Source of the DNA: Tetracentron sinense
Lineage: Eukaryota > Streptophyta > Magnoliopsida > Trochodendrales > Trochodendraceae
Length of the DNA stretch: 64,000 nt
Direction of reading: 5' to 3'
Assembly (NCBI GenBank): GCA_015143295.1
Contig: CM026551.1
Coordinates: 18,652,543-18,716,542, forward strand
This document shows positions 43,591 to 54,894 of the stretch, one piece after another. The notes below the pieces were generated by a model. It was given only the letters and a program-made list of their open reading frames with translations, did not search any database and was not told the DNA's origin. Each line of letters starts with the position of its first letter. Position 1 is the first letter of the stretch. The translations under genes were made by a program, and so were the position numbers.

Positions 43591-44017
43591 GATGCTTTTG
43601 GATTTGTGGAATTGGAAAAGAAATTATCAATTCCATCCCATAATTTCAATTCCGTCGTTTTGGAAACATGTTAAAAATAATGGAAATGGATTCACAAAAT
43701 CCACATGAAATTAGAAAGATGGTTTCAGGAGCTAAATAATCTCAAATTCTTTGTGGAAGGGTCTTAATGGAAATTCCGTAGTGCTATGGAATTGGATAAA
43801 AATAGAACCCGCGTCTCCCCGTCTCTCCCATCTCATCTTTCTCCTTCAACGCGCCAAAAAAAGTTGCTGTGAATCGAAAGGGTACACCCACTGGGTAAGG
43901 TAACGTCGTCCTACTACTCTTCTTTTCTCTTTCTCTGTGGCGCTTTTCTTTCTCTGCTCCGCTCTGCTTTGTTTTGATCCCTCGTTCAGTTTTAGCATGG
44001 ATTGATTGATGAAAAAG

Positions 44018-44123
44018 AGGAAGAAAACGGACTGTTTTCTTGTTTTGTATTACTTTTTGCCAATGCCTTACACCCCAATCCATGACCTATTGAAACCCTA
44101 GTTTCATTGGCTAGAGCTTGCTA
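44018..44123. repeat. Duplicated segment flanking the TRIM, copy 1
   Basis: AGAGGAAGAAAACGGACTGT through GGCTAGAGCTTGC recurs as 44148-44170 joined to 46030-46131. The TRIM therefore landed inside the second copy of an existing tandem duplication. Confidence 0.7.
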
Positions 44124-44170
44124 CATATTGAAAATCCATCCAAAGAAGAGGAAGAAAACGGACTGTTTTC

Positions 44171-44779
44171 TGTTGTACCTTTGGTGGTTGATTCAAAATT
44201 AATTAAATAAAAGAATTAAATATTAATTTTACTATAGCCATTAATGGCTTTAATGGTAGGAAACGTTTTAAAAGTTAATGGTAGGAAACGTTTTAAAAGT
44301 TTATTATCATAATTATTAGTCACTAATGTGACAGTTTTAGAATTCCAAAAACCTATTTAGTTTTCTATATATATACTATGTAATGTCTCCTCAATTGGTA
44401 AGAGAGAAGATTAGAAATGGGCTTTCTCAATGTTTTCTTATGTTTGAGAATTTTTTTATTTGAGAGATTGCTGGGTAAGAAACAGAGTATGGTGTGCGAC
44501 TATAGGTTATGCACGCCTATAGTCAGGGTTAGATTTGTGTGAAGTTGTTGTATCCTAGAGGCATCGTGTCTGTCAACCCAGTGCATTTGTGGGGGGCGCG
44601 AAATGTCTTAAAGAAAGCGACGTGATCCGCGCCTCACTTCACATGAACTACCAATGTTCTAACAGTTTTTCAAGTGCAGGAATTTCTGGAATAAAAGTTG
44701 CTATTTTGTTCGAGTTCTTCAAAGACTGCAATTTGTGTTGGATAGCGATTTCAGGTAATTTACCCCTTTGGGAACAACA
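44171..44779 (+). repeat. 5' LTR of the TRIM-like element
   Basis: 609 bp. It contains a 25-bp tandem duplication (AATGGTAGGAAACGTTTTAA..., 44252-44301) and a TATATATA stretch near 44367. Confidence 0.9.
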
Positions 44780-45420
44780 ATGGAATGAGACTTAAGCTAA
44801 TTGAAAATAAACCAACTGTAATGGTAACCCAACCTAAAGACTGGAGATCCCAAGAACAGGTTTAATGGGAAGAACAAGTTACAGAGTGGTTTGAGGTGAA
44901 GCACTATAATAGGAGAATAATAGTAATAATATTATTACTCTCCAAGTCTCTTCCTATGGTATGAATAGTGCATAAAGTATGTGACGATTAGAGGTTGAGA
45001 GTTTCCTCTTAATGAGATCTATAGCTCTATTGAGTGGGATGTAGAGTCACATAGACATCCTTGATAGACTCACCTATATAAGTGTGGAAGTGGGGCCGCT
45101 TCCTATGAGAAATTGGCTATTTTTCTAGAGCACTTATTAAACCGGGATAAAGCACATGGCCGAAAAGTGCTGGCTTAGACACCTGTAGACTCTGTAAGAG
45201 TTAATGTGTTTAAGGTATAAAGACTCATCACTAAAAGAGCTCAGTTTTGAATACCAAGATCTATGATCTATGGTAACTGAGTATCTGGTGAGAATTTTAC
45301 TTTAAACTATGCAAAGGTTCAAATCTATGTGACACCTTTTGCTTATGCATTAAATCTAATTTTACCCAGCAACTTCATTTTTTCTTCGCAGTTTTATTAT
45401 TTTTGAATCAAGTGGGGGAT

Positions 45421-46029
45421 TGTTGTACCTTTGGTGGTTGATTCAAAATTAATTAAATAAAAGAATTAAATATTAATTTTACTATAGCCATTAATGGCTT
45501 TAATGGTAGGAAACGTTTTAAAAGTTAATGGTAGGAAACGTTTTAAAAGTTTATTATCATAATTATTAGTCACTAATGTGACAGTTTTAGAATTCCAAAA
45601 ACCTATTTAGTTTTCTATATATATACTATGTAATGTCTCCTCAATTGGTAAGAGAGAAGATTAGAAATGGGCTTTCTCAATGTTTTCTTATGTTTGAGAA
45701 TTTTTTTATTTGAGAGATTGCTGGGTAAGAAACAGAGTAAGTTGTGCGACTATAGGTTATGCACGCCTATAGTCAGGGTTAGATTTGTGTGGAGTTGTTG
45801 TATCCTGGAGGCATCGTGTCTGTCAACCCAGTGCATTTGTGGGGGGCGCGAAATGTCTTAAAGAAAGCGACGTGATCCGCGCCTCACTTCACATGAACTA
45901 CCAATGTTCTAACAGTTTTTCAAGTGCAGGAATTTCTGGAATAAAAGTTGCTATTTTGTTCGAGTTCTTCAAAGACTGCAATTTGTGTTGGATAGCGATT
46001 TCAGGTAATTTACCCCTTTGGGAACAACA
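45421..46029 (+). repeat. 3' LTR of the TRIM-like element
   Basis: 609 bp. It differs from the 5' LTR near 45739 (two bases), 45792 and 45808. Confidence 0.9.
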
Positions 46030-46159
46030 TTTTCTGGTTTTGTATTACTTGTTGCCAATGTATTACACCCCCAATCCATCCCTTATTATAGGGACCTATT
46101 GAAACCCTACTTTCATTGGCTAGAGCTTGCCGGATGTTTATTATTCTTGATCACATCGC

Positions 46160-46394
46160 ACTAAAAGATAACTTACTCTTCCCAGGACGAACAATTTTCA
46201 CCACACGATCACATCGCACTAAACTTAACTTGTGCTTCAAGCTCTGGATGATTTCTCATAAACTTACCAAAATCCTTCCTTCTTAAATACTCCACCTGCG
46301 TCTCCTGTAAAACAACCCATCTAGATACGAGATCCATATGGTCCCTAACCTTTATAGCTATGGTGTGAACTGTACTTTCCATCAGGAAATGCAA
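46160..46394 (-). pseudogene. SEC62: Fragment of SEC62 (ER translocation protein)
   Basis: The minus strand encodes KVRDHMDLVSRW, VLQETQVEYLRRKDF and NHPEL, then in a shifted frame LVRCDRVVKIVRPGKSKLS. From memory these match, in order, the cytosolic N-terminal domain of plant SEC62, a subunit of the ER post-translational translocon. About 20 residues usually between the two blocks are missing and the frame changes, so this is not a working gene. The phrase TTTAGTGCGATGTGATC occurs twice at the break, which suggests rearrangement during capture. No transmembrane part is present. It sits inside the 43597-47452 transposon, near its right end. Confidence 0.72.
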
Positions 46395-46764
46395 CTATGA
46401 ACCATACCATTATCCTCTCTTACATACATTTTTCAGTAGATGTCTTCTCTTTATTTATAAACACACAATTATATTCAGATTTTCTATATTAAAAAAATTT
46501 ATCTTTACTATTGCAAGAAACAAGACTTGAAGAGTTATTGTCTTCTATTGTGTAATATACATGATGTGTGGAAATATAAAGAACATCAACGATGCACCGA
46601 AGGAAAATTGCACAGTTGGAATAAATATGTATGAATTTCCATACTGTTTTTTAGGTCTACATGAATTTGAATGTTAAGTTGTCCCGTTCACCCTGTAATA
46701 CCGGTCATGTATCTTCTTTGGAACCAAGTCGAGTGCCTAGACGTTATCCTTGATCCTAGACGTG

Positions 46765-47174
46765 GTGATTAATGATCTTTCCCACTGTATGAACTATGAG
46801 TTTGGGGTTACAACCTTGTGCTATTTGTATTTTTTAGGGGTTTTGACACTCCTATATTTAAGTATATTTTTTAAGTAGCTAATGTATAAATGTGAATTAG
46901 GTGATTAATGATCTTTCCCACTGTATGAACTATGAGCTTGGGGTTACAACCTTGTGCTATTTGTATTTTTTAGGGGTTTTAACACTCCTATATTTAAGTA
47001 TATTTTTTAAGTAGCTAATGTATAAATGTGAATTAGGTGATTAATGATCTTTCCCACTGTATGAACTATGAGCTTGGGGTTACAACCTTGTGCTATTTGT
47101 ATTTTTTAGGGGTTTTAACACTCCTATATTTAAGTATATATTTTTTAAGTAGCTATTGTATAATGTGAATTAGG
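46765..47174. repeat. Three tandem copies of a 136-bp unit
   Basis: Units start at 46765, 46901 and 47037 (GTGATTAATGATCTTTCCCA). Copies 1 and 2 are nearly identical; copy 3 has a 2-bp expansion. No coding potential. Confidence 0.92.
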
Positions 47175-47539
47175 TTGATATTTGTATAATACTAATAAAA
47201 AGTCGGTTTCTAAATAGAAATGGCTAATAATGAGATTGATTTGTCAGTACTTCGTACAAGATTACTTTGAGGACATTTTCACATTATTTTTTTATTTATC
47301 CAAACAGTGGAATTGAAAATTCTGCAATCCAATTCCATATATTCAGTAGTGCATCCAAACGATAGAATTCTGGATTCTGTGGAATTTAATTCAGTAGTTT
47401 TAATTCCATGGAATCCAATTCTTTTGGCCAATTCCAATTCCACAAATCCAAACACACCCTAATGATTAGTGAATCTTAACCACAATTACATATTAAAAAC
47501 GAAAAGTGTAAAAAAAGGAGCTGATTATTCTCCATTACC

Positions 47540-47567
47540 AGTCTCTCTCTCTCTCTCTCTCTCTCCA
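47540..47567. repeat. CT microsatellite in the costars 5' leader
   Basis: CT run of about 26 bases, 80-105 bases upstream of the costars ATG. Pyrimidine patches near start sites are common in plant core promoters and leaders. Confidence 0.7.
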
Positions 47568-47644
47568 TTTTCAGTGAGATAGAATCATAGAATTGCAAAT
47601 CAAGATTCCTGCAGGAAGGAAGAAAAAAGGATGAAGATTTCGAT

Positions 47645-47728
47645 ATGACGAACGTAGAAGAAGAGGTGGAGCGGCTTAAAGAAGAAATCAAACAACTTGG
47701 TCAGATCCAACCCGATGGATCGTACAAG
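47645..47728 (+). CDS. Costars/ABRACL-family protein, exon 1
   Basis: ATG at 47645, 28 codons (MTNVEEEVERLKEEIKQLGQ then IQPDGSYK), ending AAG|GTATCT at a good phase-0 donor. With exon 2 it gives a 91-residue protein, the normal size for plant costars proteins, single-domain relatives of the actin-regulating costars domain of STARS/ABRA and of human ABRACL. Exon 1 contributes the amphipathic first helix (VEEEVERLKEEIKQLG) and the conserved PDGSYKV turn. Soluble, cytosolic, no signal peptide. A small DNA transposon ends about 190 bases upstream, so the promoter must be short or partly transposon-derived. Confidence 0.88.
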
Positions 47729-49173
47729 GTATCTTTCCGAACAAACCCTTTAAATTATGATTTTTTTTATTCTAGCACTAGATTGAGTGATTTTAGCTAT
47801 CCAGGGTTGAATTTCCCTGTGTTTTCCTTAAAATGGCGATGTTCGGATTTCATGGTCTGTGCACTGAACCCTAATAATCAAAATCTGTTGTCATTTGATT
47901 TGGATCTTGATTAATTTTACAATATCGATCTGTCTTATTTAGTTGATTTGTCTATACTTTATGCATTTCCTGTTGTTTCTTTTGCATCTGTGTATGCCTA
48001 AAAGTTGCAATTTCCTGTTTTTGAGCTTAGAAATTGTTTCTGATTGTGTTTCATCTGATTCTTGCTGCAACATTGTTCATTGACAATGCTTTAGAAGTTG
48101 GTTGTTTGTATCTATTGATTTTTGCACGTTTGCATAAGTTGCAGTAGAATTAGGATTATTGAGAACAGACAAACTCCAATTAAAATCCTAATTGCCAAAC
48201 AATTGGTACATATTGACTAAATTGCTATTATGCAGAAACTCTTTCACTCTACGTGCCATGAAATTTATTGATATAATCAAGGATGGATATTGGTTGAAAT
48301 TATGCTTTTTATTTGAAACTTAACTTATTCGAGATGTATTGCATTGGAGTTTCCGATTTCTGGTTATTAATATTTTGGCTGTGATGCTTTCTGGTACTCT
48401 GATATGTATCTGTTTAGGGAATTTTCTTCAGTGGCATTTCATTTTTATTTTACTAAATTATTTGTTGTTTTCTACAAGTACTAATTGCATTAGGGTTCAT
48501 TTGACTTGGAAGATGAGTATCTTGAACCTAATACTTTGTCACATAACTCGGCTTTGAGAACTGTCAAAGCAAGGAAAGACAAGAAAAATTGGATCAAATT
48601 GAAACTCAGATGACCTTTTAAAGATTCGGACAACATGTTAGCCGGGGCTTGAATTTGTCACCTAGAAACATATTTTTACTTTTACCTACATATTTAGGGA
48701 TTCAAAATCTCTGACTCAAGGAGCTAATTTGTGTCACCTCTCAACTAGTGTCTCATTCCTAAGTTGCATTTGATTTGTCAAATTTGCCCTTTTTTCTAAA
48801 TATTTTGTCTTAATTTTCTTTCCTTCTTTTTGGAGAAACATTATGGTAGAATGCCATTAGTTGTTACTTATAGCATTAGCTGAAAATAGGGGTACAATTT
48901 GGGCAGATTGGGCCAGGTTAGGAGTTAACCCTAGCCCAACCCTAAAGGTAGAAATATTTATCCAACCCAAACCTACTTTCAACCGAAGGTGCCTAACCCT
49001 AGCCCAACCCAAGGGCTCATTTCTCAAACATAAGCTCAACTCGGGTTGATGTGGGCTAGGCTTGTATAGTTGAGTTTTTTTTTTGGCTGAAATTGTCAGT
49101 AATAAACATGTGGTAGCCAAAATTTAATGACTTGCTGAAGAAAGTCATTAAACCTTATGGTAACACGCAATCA

Positions 49174-49490
49174 TCACAATAAGAAAGAATATTTCTAGCA
49201 AAGTTATGAGGCGTTTATAAAAACATGTCAATACCTAAACAAGAAGATCCTTTAAAACCTTAATAAGTGCATAAATAGTATGAGAATGCAACCTGTTTGG
49301 TACTGTGGAGGAAGTCGTATACATGCATTCCTCACAAAAAGAAAGAATAATTCTAGCAAATTACAAGGCGTTTATAAAAACATGTCAATACCTAAACAAA
49401 AAGATCCTTTAAACCCAAAATAAGTGCATAAATAGTATGAGAATGCAACATGTTTGGTATTGTGGAGGAAGTTGTATACATGCATTCCTC
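49174..49490. repeat. 159-bp tandem duplication
   Basis: Two copies (starting 49174 and 49333) sharing GGCGTTTATAAAAACATGTC and GTATGAGAATGCAAC, diverged by about ten substitutions and small indels. Confidence 0.85.
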
Positions 49491-49717
49491 GCTTTTATGC
49501 AACCCTTTCTTTTGAATTAAGTGAGGCAAATAAGATAGAACAAAAAAAGGATATTCTCATGCTTCTACATTTTATACAATGGTTTCTTGGTTTAGAAATC
49601 TCATAAATCAGTCATTAAACAGTAATTTGTAAAATGAACAAAACTAAAGATAAAAAAGAGGAAGGTTGAAGACTTGTTGACTAGCACTCAATGAAAAGTT
49701 GTAGAAAAACCCTAACC

Positions 49718-49860
49718 CTATGTTTGGTTGCCGAGAAAATAAGTGAAGAGAGAAAAGAAAAGAAAATTGGACAAAACACAACTGCGAATTGTATTTGAAA
49801 TCCAAAGTTTTCTTTTCTTTTCCATGTTTTCAACTATTTTCTCGGCAACCAAACACACTA
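49718..49860. repeat. Small palindromic MITE
   Basis: Termini TGTTTGGTTGCCGAGAAAAT and ATTTTCTCGGCAACCAAACA are exact inverses, with arms continuing as AAAGAAAAGAAAA/TTTTCTTTTCTTT. No TSD established. Confidence 0.8.
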
Positions 49861-50081
49861 TAAAGTATGAACTATAAAGAAATGAAAACAGTCATGCAAC
49901 ATTGCAACCCTAAAATTTAATAGCTCTTATGAAGAGAAGAAAAGTTAGATATGTATGTATTTTGCAATATGTATATCAAATTATCGGTATATATTCTCGC
50001 GACCGGGTTGGGTTGAGTTGCTGGAAGCCTCAACCAAGCCCTTCATCCCTATATCAAGTTGGGTTGAGATGCTTTAACCAA

Positions 50082-50446
50082 GAGATCGGATCACAGCCAA
50101 TTGCGATTGAACTCAGGGAGAGTTCAATCACACCTACATGTCAACACGCCTCTTTTAAACCTTATTAACTGTGTTTAAGATTCAATAACTCTTAGGGTTC
50201 AATAATCCAACTTTGGTTTTTAGAAAAAAATATTAAAAAAACTTTTAACTCTAGTTAGGAATTTTTAACCCTTAGGGTTAATGTTTTTTTAACATTTTTT
50301 TCTAAAACCCATGGTTAGATTGTTGAACCCTAAGGGTTAGTGAATCTTAATCACAATTAATAGGGGTTAACAGGGACACGTTTTGACTTGTGGGTGCGAT
50401 TGACCTCTCACTAAGTTCAATCACAATTGGCTGTGATTTGATCTCT
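50082..50446. repeat. Palindromic MITE, family M3 (large)
   Basis: Outer arms GAGATCGGATCACAGCCAAT and ATTGGCTGTGATTTGATCTC, inner arms with GAACTCAGGGAGAGTTCAATC. Related to 17669-17877. Confidence 0.8.
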
Positions 50447-50682
50447 TCAAACAAAGCCCAAAATCTGAAAAGTTCAGCACAAGTCTACCCATTGACCGGG
50501 TTGGGTCGAGCCAAGGCCACCCAGGTTGCCTCCTTATGCTACTAGCTAACAGAGCTTATAAGGGTAATTATGTGGAATTGTCATCTAGAGGCCATTGTAG
50601 GAATAAACCAAAATAGGCATAATGTATTGGATAGTTGGAATGTAAAAGATTTAAGCTGTTCCTAGAAACATTTTGGCTGCCT

Positions 50683-51270
50683 CCTTTTTTTTCTTTTTTT
50701 TGGTGGGAGATAAATAGGTACATTAAGGATTAACAGTAACATTTTGGGAGGTCCTGGTTGCCAAGATTGATCTGCATTGCCAAGGAGATAACTTCTGAGG
50801 ATGGAAAATTCTACCAAGACTAAGGCCCAAGCTATGGTGGGCCAGCTTATAGCAAAGGTATTAGCTTGCCTGGGGAGATGGAACACAGTGTGATTCGGAA
50901 TGCTTTGAAAATCTATGCGGATATCTCCCAAAGTGACCGATATTTCTACAGGTTCCTTGGTGGTAGGCTGCCAAATAAGCTTCACAAGAACTTCACAGTC
51001 TGAGGCAAACTCCACTTTCTCCCATCCTTGAGTAACGGCAAGAGAAGTCGCAAGACGAAGACCTGCGGCTTCGGTAATCAAGGCTGATCCCCCTAGGAGC
51101 CCTTGGATGATGCCCTCGACAATCGTCCCTCTGTGGGTCCTGGCTATGACACCTGCACCCACAATATGGCCCGATGAGATGAAAGCTCCGTCCGAGTGAA
51201 TCTTCATCCATTCAGGCTGGGGCGATGACTGATATCGGCTCTGATCGGGGGAATTATGATGGTGTGTCAA
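50683..51270 (-). pseudogene. LINE RNase H domain
   Basis: Follows the zinc-binding region. Acidic residues are visible at IHSDGAF, LITEAAGL and ASDCEVL. The frame is open to the poly-A tail, where the As are read as a Lys-rich end (PPKKRKKRR). This RNase H would remove RNA from the cDNA hybrid. Confidence 0.82.
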
Positions 51271-51602
51271 TGGGGTGTCGGCCTTGGCCCCTTTAACTTA
51301 AAGACATTCCCTAGCCAAGCTTTCCGCAACCTGGATAATTTGAACTGGATTCAGGGGTGAGTCTAAAAAGACCTTAGCATTACGGGCCTTCCATAGGGAC
51401 CAAATGATTGTTGCACACCAAGTGAGATAAGATGTTTTCTCTCTACTATCCATTTTCAAATCCACCCAATGCTTCCACTAGTCCTTCAGATTCCTATGAG
51501 AGCTTTGTAGAGAGGGAGGATCCCCACCAATGACCAAACACTCCGAGCTAGAGGATATTCGAATATGAAGTGGGTGACATCCTCTACATGAACCTCGCAT
51601 GT

Positions 51603-52128
51603 CTAACAAAGAGGGTCAATAGGGATTTTCCTCCTATTAAGAGCCTTACAGATAGGAATCGCTTCGCAAAGACAGTGCCAAATGAACCAAATAATTTTGA
51701 TTGGAATAGGCAATTTCCATAGATTCTTCCATTCTGGAGAAGAAAGAGTGTTGGATGAGCTAGGTATCCCTCCTTTCAAGACCAAGATTTGTGCCCGATG
51801 TATATGGTAGGCCGAGCGGACTGAAAAGATCCCTTTCTTTTCAAAGTGCCAGACATACTTATCTCTGCCATCGCGAGTACTAAATTGGATTTTAGCAATT
51901 TCTTTTATTTCCTCTTAGGTGAACCCAAGAGAGCTTATCCCAATGCGAGTCCCCATCCTCCAGATTTATAAAGTCAGCGACTTTGCTCCATTGACAAAGA
52001 GGGGATTTATGAGATGTTACTCGAAAGTTTGGGAGGGTGGGGACCCAAGCATCCCCCCAAGGATCAATGGAGTTGCCACTGTCCAAATTCCACCTAAGTC
52101 CCAGATTGATTACCTCACACCCGGCTAA
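51603..52128 (-). pseudogene. LINE zinc-binding RT region (zf-RVT-like)
   Basis: Pieces in two frames with PWGDAWVPTLPNF, WKNLWKLPIPIKIIWFIWHCL and a Cys end (IDPLC), in the order expected between RT and RNase H in plant L1 elements. Confidence 0.7.
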
Positions 52129-52337
52129 GATGTTTCTCCAAGTCCAAGATGGGCGAGCCCCATTTCTTGTTGTGAGAAAGGATCACTGAGGGTAATAGAT
52201 ACTCTTGGCTAAACGCCCTCAAAGAGAGTTCAGGTTCATGATGAGGTTCCACCCTTGTTTTGCAAGTAAAGCATTATTAAAGAAGACCAAATCTCTAAAG
52301 CCCCGCCCCCTCCATCTTTGCTCTTGCACATAGTTGC

Positions 52338-53632
52338 CTAGTTGATCCAATGGGTCTTTCGTCCAGTATGATCTTGGCCCCACCAAAATTTGGCTACTTC
52401 AGAGTTAATGTCCCTACACAGTTTGATGGGAGGCTTGAAGCAGCTCATAGCATAAGCGGGAATGGATTGCGCCATAGCTTTGATAAGAACGTGTCTCCCG
52501 GCTTTGCTGAGGTATTTCCCTTTCCAAATTTGAATCATGTTCAACACTCGGTCCTTGATGGTTGCGAAAAGGTTAGTTTTAGACTTTCCAAACATAGATG
52601 GAAGACCTAAGTATGTCCCAACGCCTTTTAAATCTTGATCCTCATCATTCGACTGATCATTTTCTGGACCTTGGATGGAGTGTGATTGTTGAAGATAATA
52701 CCAGATTTCTTGTAGTTGATTTGTTGGCCAGATATCACCCCGAACTCTTTGAGAATCTCCTTCATATTGCTAGCTTCTTGAAGTGTGGCCTTGCAAAAAG
52801 AATGTTATCGTCATCAAAAAGACTGAGTGATAGGCGGGCTTGATCGCCTAACTGTTATGCCAAAGATGGCACCTTGGATTTGGGCCCTATCAATCATATA
52901 GGATAAAAAGTTAGATGTCAGGATAAAAATATATGGGGATAAGGAGTCCCCTTGTCTAAGGCCCCTGGTCGAGGCTATGTATCCCTTAGCTTGCCCGTTA
53001 ATAAGGAACAAATAGTTTACTGTCGTTATGCATTGCATAGTGAGTTGAACCCATTTATCACAAAAATCGCTTTTCCAGAGGACTAACTCAATAAAACCCC
53101 ATTCAAGCCCGTTATACACTTTGTTCATGTCTAATTTAATATTATTCCTTGTTTACTGATCAAAAAAAATTTAATTGCCATATTCCATTTAGCTTTCTTA
53201 GGTTGAGTTTTCATGTAATGGAGCATTTCATGAGTGATAAAGATATTGTCTTGGATGCTCCTCCCTAGGATGAAGGCACTCTGAGATGGGTGAACAATGT
53301 CTTCTATCATATTTTTTATACGATTAACCAGAATCCTTGCAAAGATCTTGTACAAGACATTACAAAGGCTAATGGGTTGCAATTGACCTAAGTTTTGAGG
53401 ATTAGGCACTTTAGGAATCAAAACGATATAAGTGAAGTTGACTTGCCTGGTTGAACCCTTGGTTGAAAAATCTTTTAGCTGCTTGAGTTAGCTGTGGCCC
53501 GACTGTGTCCCAATAGTGTTGGTAAAATAAGGCCGGCATCCCATCTGGGCTCAGGGCTTTTGTGGGTCCTAATTGGAAGACCGCATGCTTGACCTCTTCA
53601 TTGGTTAGATCCCGACAAAGTTCTTTGTTCAT
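52338..53632 (-). pseudogene. LINE reverse transcriptase domain
   Basis: RT blocks in order: TKALSPDGMPALFYQ (a decayed KAPGPDG), PKVPNPQNLGQLQPISLCNV, QSAFILGRSIQDN, GLRQGDSLSPYIFIL, then FDDD at 52807-52818 where most plant LINEs have F/YADD, and WKGKYLSKAGRHVLIK in the thumb. At least three frame changes separate them. Confidence 0.85.
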
Positions 53633-54894
53633 TGGTTTGTTACTGTATTTGGAAAGCCATCAAAAATCTCATGGGCACTAAACATGTTAGATGAAGTGAA
53701 TAAATTAGCAAAATGTTTCAAAATAGACTCATCAATCTCGAATGGTTTAGAGAAGCTTTTCCCTTGCTCATTGGTAATGCTCTCGGTCTTATTGGTATGA
53801 TGACACTGGATAGTAGAGAGGTGAAAAAACTTGGTATTACGGTTTCCATCGCGCAACAATTTAACACGAGACTTCTGGGCCCAAAAAATTTCTTCCTGAC
53901 TTAGAGCAAGGTCCAACTCTTTTTGCAAGGCTTCTTCTTCATTCCTAATGTCAAGAGTTTGGTTATGATTTTGCAACACCTCGATTTGCTCCATGAGCCT
54001 TTGCATACGTGTGAATATCCCCAAATTCTTCCCTATTCCATCTCCTTCGGTCCTTCCTGCACTGGCGAATACGTTGACATGCCGTGAACATAGCCGATCC
54101 GTTGCATTCGTATTTCCAAGCTCTGTCAATAACTTGTTCATGGGCAATACACATGACTTCAAATTTAAAGTGGTGCTTGCATCTCACTGTAGAAGGATCA
54201 AGAATGACTTTATGAGGACAATGATCGGAACTGATAATTGGGAGGTCAGTGATTGTAGCATTTTTAAAGTCTTGTTGCCATTCAGTTGTGTGAAGAGCTC
54301 GATCTAATCTCTCCCTGATGTTGGCATTTCCGGATCACTTGTTGGTCCAAGAGAATGGATTACCGTGAAAACCCAAATCCATGAATTATTGAGCCTGAAT
54401 AAAGGTTCTAATTTCTGACATCTACTTCGGATTTCTCTCCCTGCCTCCGTCTTTCTCATAAGGCTGAAGGATCTCATTGAAATCCCCTACCCAGAGGTGC
54501 CGGCGATTAGTGGGAGGAAGGTTTTTGAGGGAGTCCTAGAATTGGTACCTCTGACCGACTTCAAGGGGGCCTTAAACTAAAGATAGAGCCCAAGTCTGCT
54601 GATTTCCCCCCAGATGTCACATTGGCTTGAATGAGATCATCTGAATCATTGAGAATTTTCCATTTTCCACGTGGTTTTCCACATGATGCCCAATCCACCC
54701 GCAGTCCCCCTGGGATCTTGGGTGAAAACCTCGTCAAATTGAAATTTTTTTGCCAATTTTTCCATGTTGGCTGTTTTTGCTTTGGTTTCGATGAGAAGAA
54801 GTGCTTCAAGCCTATGGATTCGGATGAGCTCCTTTAGAGCCCAAACTGTCGGGGCTTGCCCAATTCCCCGACAGTTAGAACAAATAAGACTCAT
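53633..54894 (-). pseudogene. LINE endonuclease and linker
   Basis: Starts SNCRGIGQAPTVWALKELI, the usual first strand of L1 endonucleases, and shows IETKAK. SDHCP, the conserved Asp-His pair, lies at about 54213-54231. A basic linker follows (RIRQCRKDRRRWNREEFG), then EEIFWAQKSRVKLLRDGNRNTKFFH. Frames shift at least once near 54200 and again near 54160. Confidence 0.82.

Larger units (their letters stand above)
44171..46029 (+). mobile_element. TRIM-like non-autonomous LTR element (copia-type)
   Basis: Two 609-bp LTRs (44171-44779 and 45421-46029) with termini TGTTGTACC/GGGAACAACA, flanked by perfect TTTTC duplications (44166-44170 and 46030-46034). The 641-bp interior has no ORF. TGGAATGAGACT at 44781 is a degenerate match to the tRNA-iMet primer site, and AAGTGGGGGAT precedes the second LTR, as in copia elements. 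The LTRs differ at four positions by hand count (about 99.3% identical), so the insertion is young. Confidence 0.88.
43597..47452. mobile_element. TIR DNA transposon carrying host-gene sequence (Pack-type)
   Basis: Perfect 21-bp terminal inverted repeats: TTTGGATTTGTGGAATTGGAA at the left and its exact inverse at 47432-47452. Subterminal regions are rich in GGAATT/AATTCC in both orientations. There is no transposase. The interior holds a SEC62 fragment (46160-46394), a duplicated segment, a nested TRIM-like element and a 3 x 136 bp repeat. The superfamily is unclear (PIF/Harbinger or hAT are possible); I found no certain target duplication. The right end lies only about 190 bases before the costars ATG. 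Confidence 0.65.

Noticed and set aside
43784..44083. 99-codon minus-strand ORF in the TIR transposon
   Set aside because: Basic, low-complexity, unrecognised. It may be captured UTR sequence, but there is nothing firm to support a gene.
48900..49060. Telomere-like CCCTAA phrases
   Set aside because: Only scattered AACCCTAGCCCAACCC words, not a tandem telomeric array.
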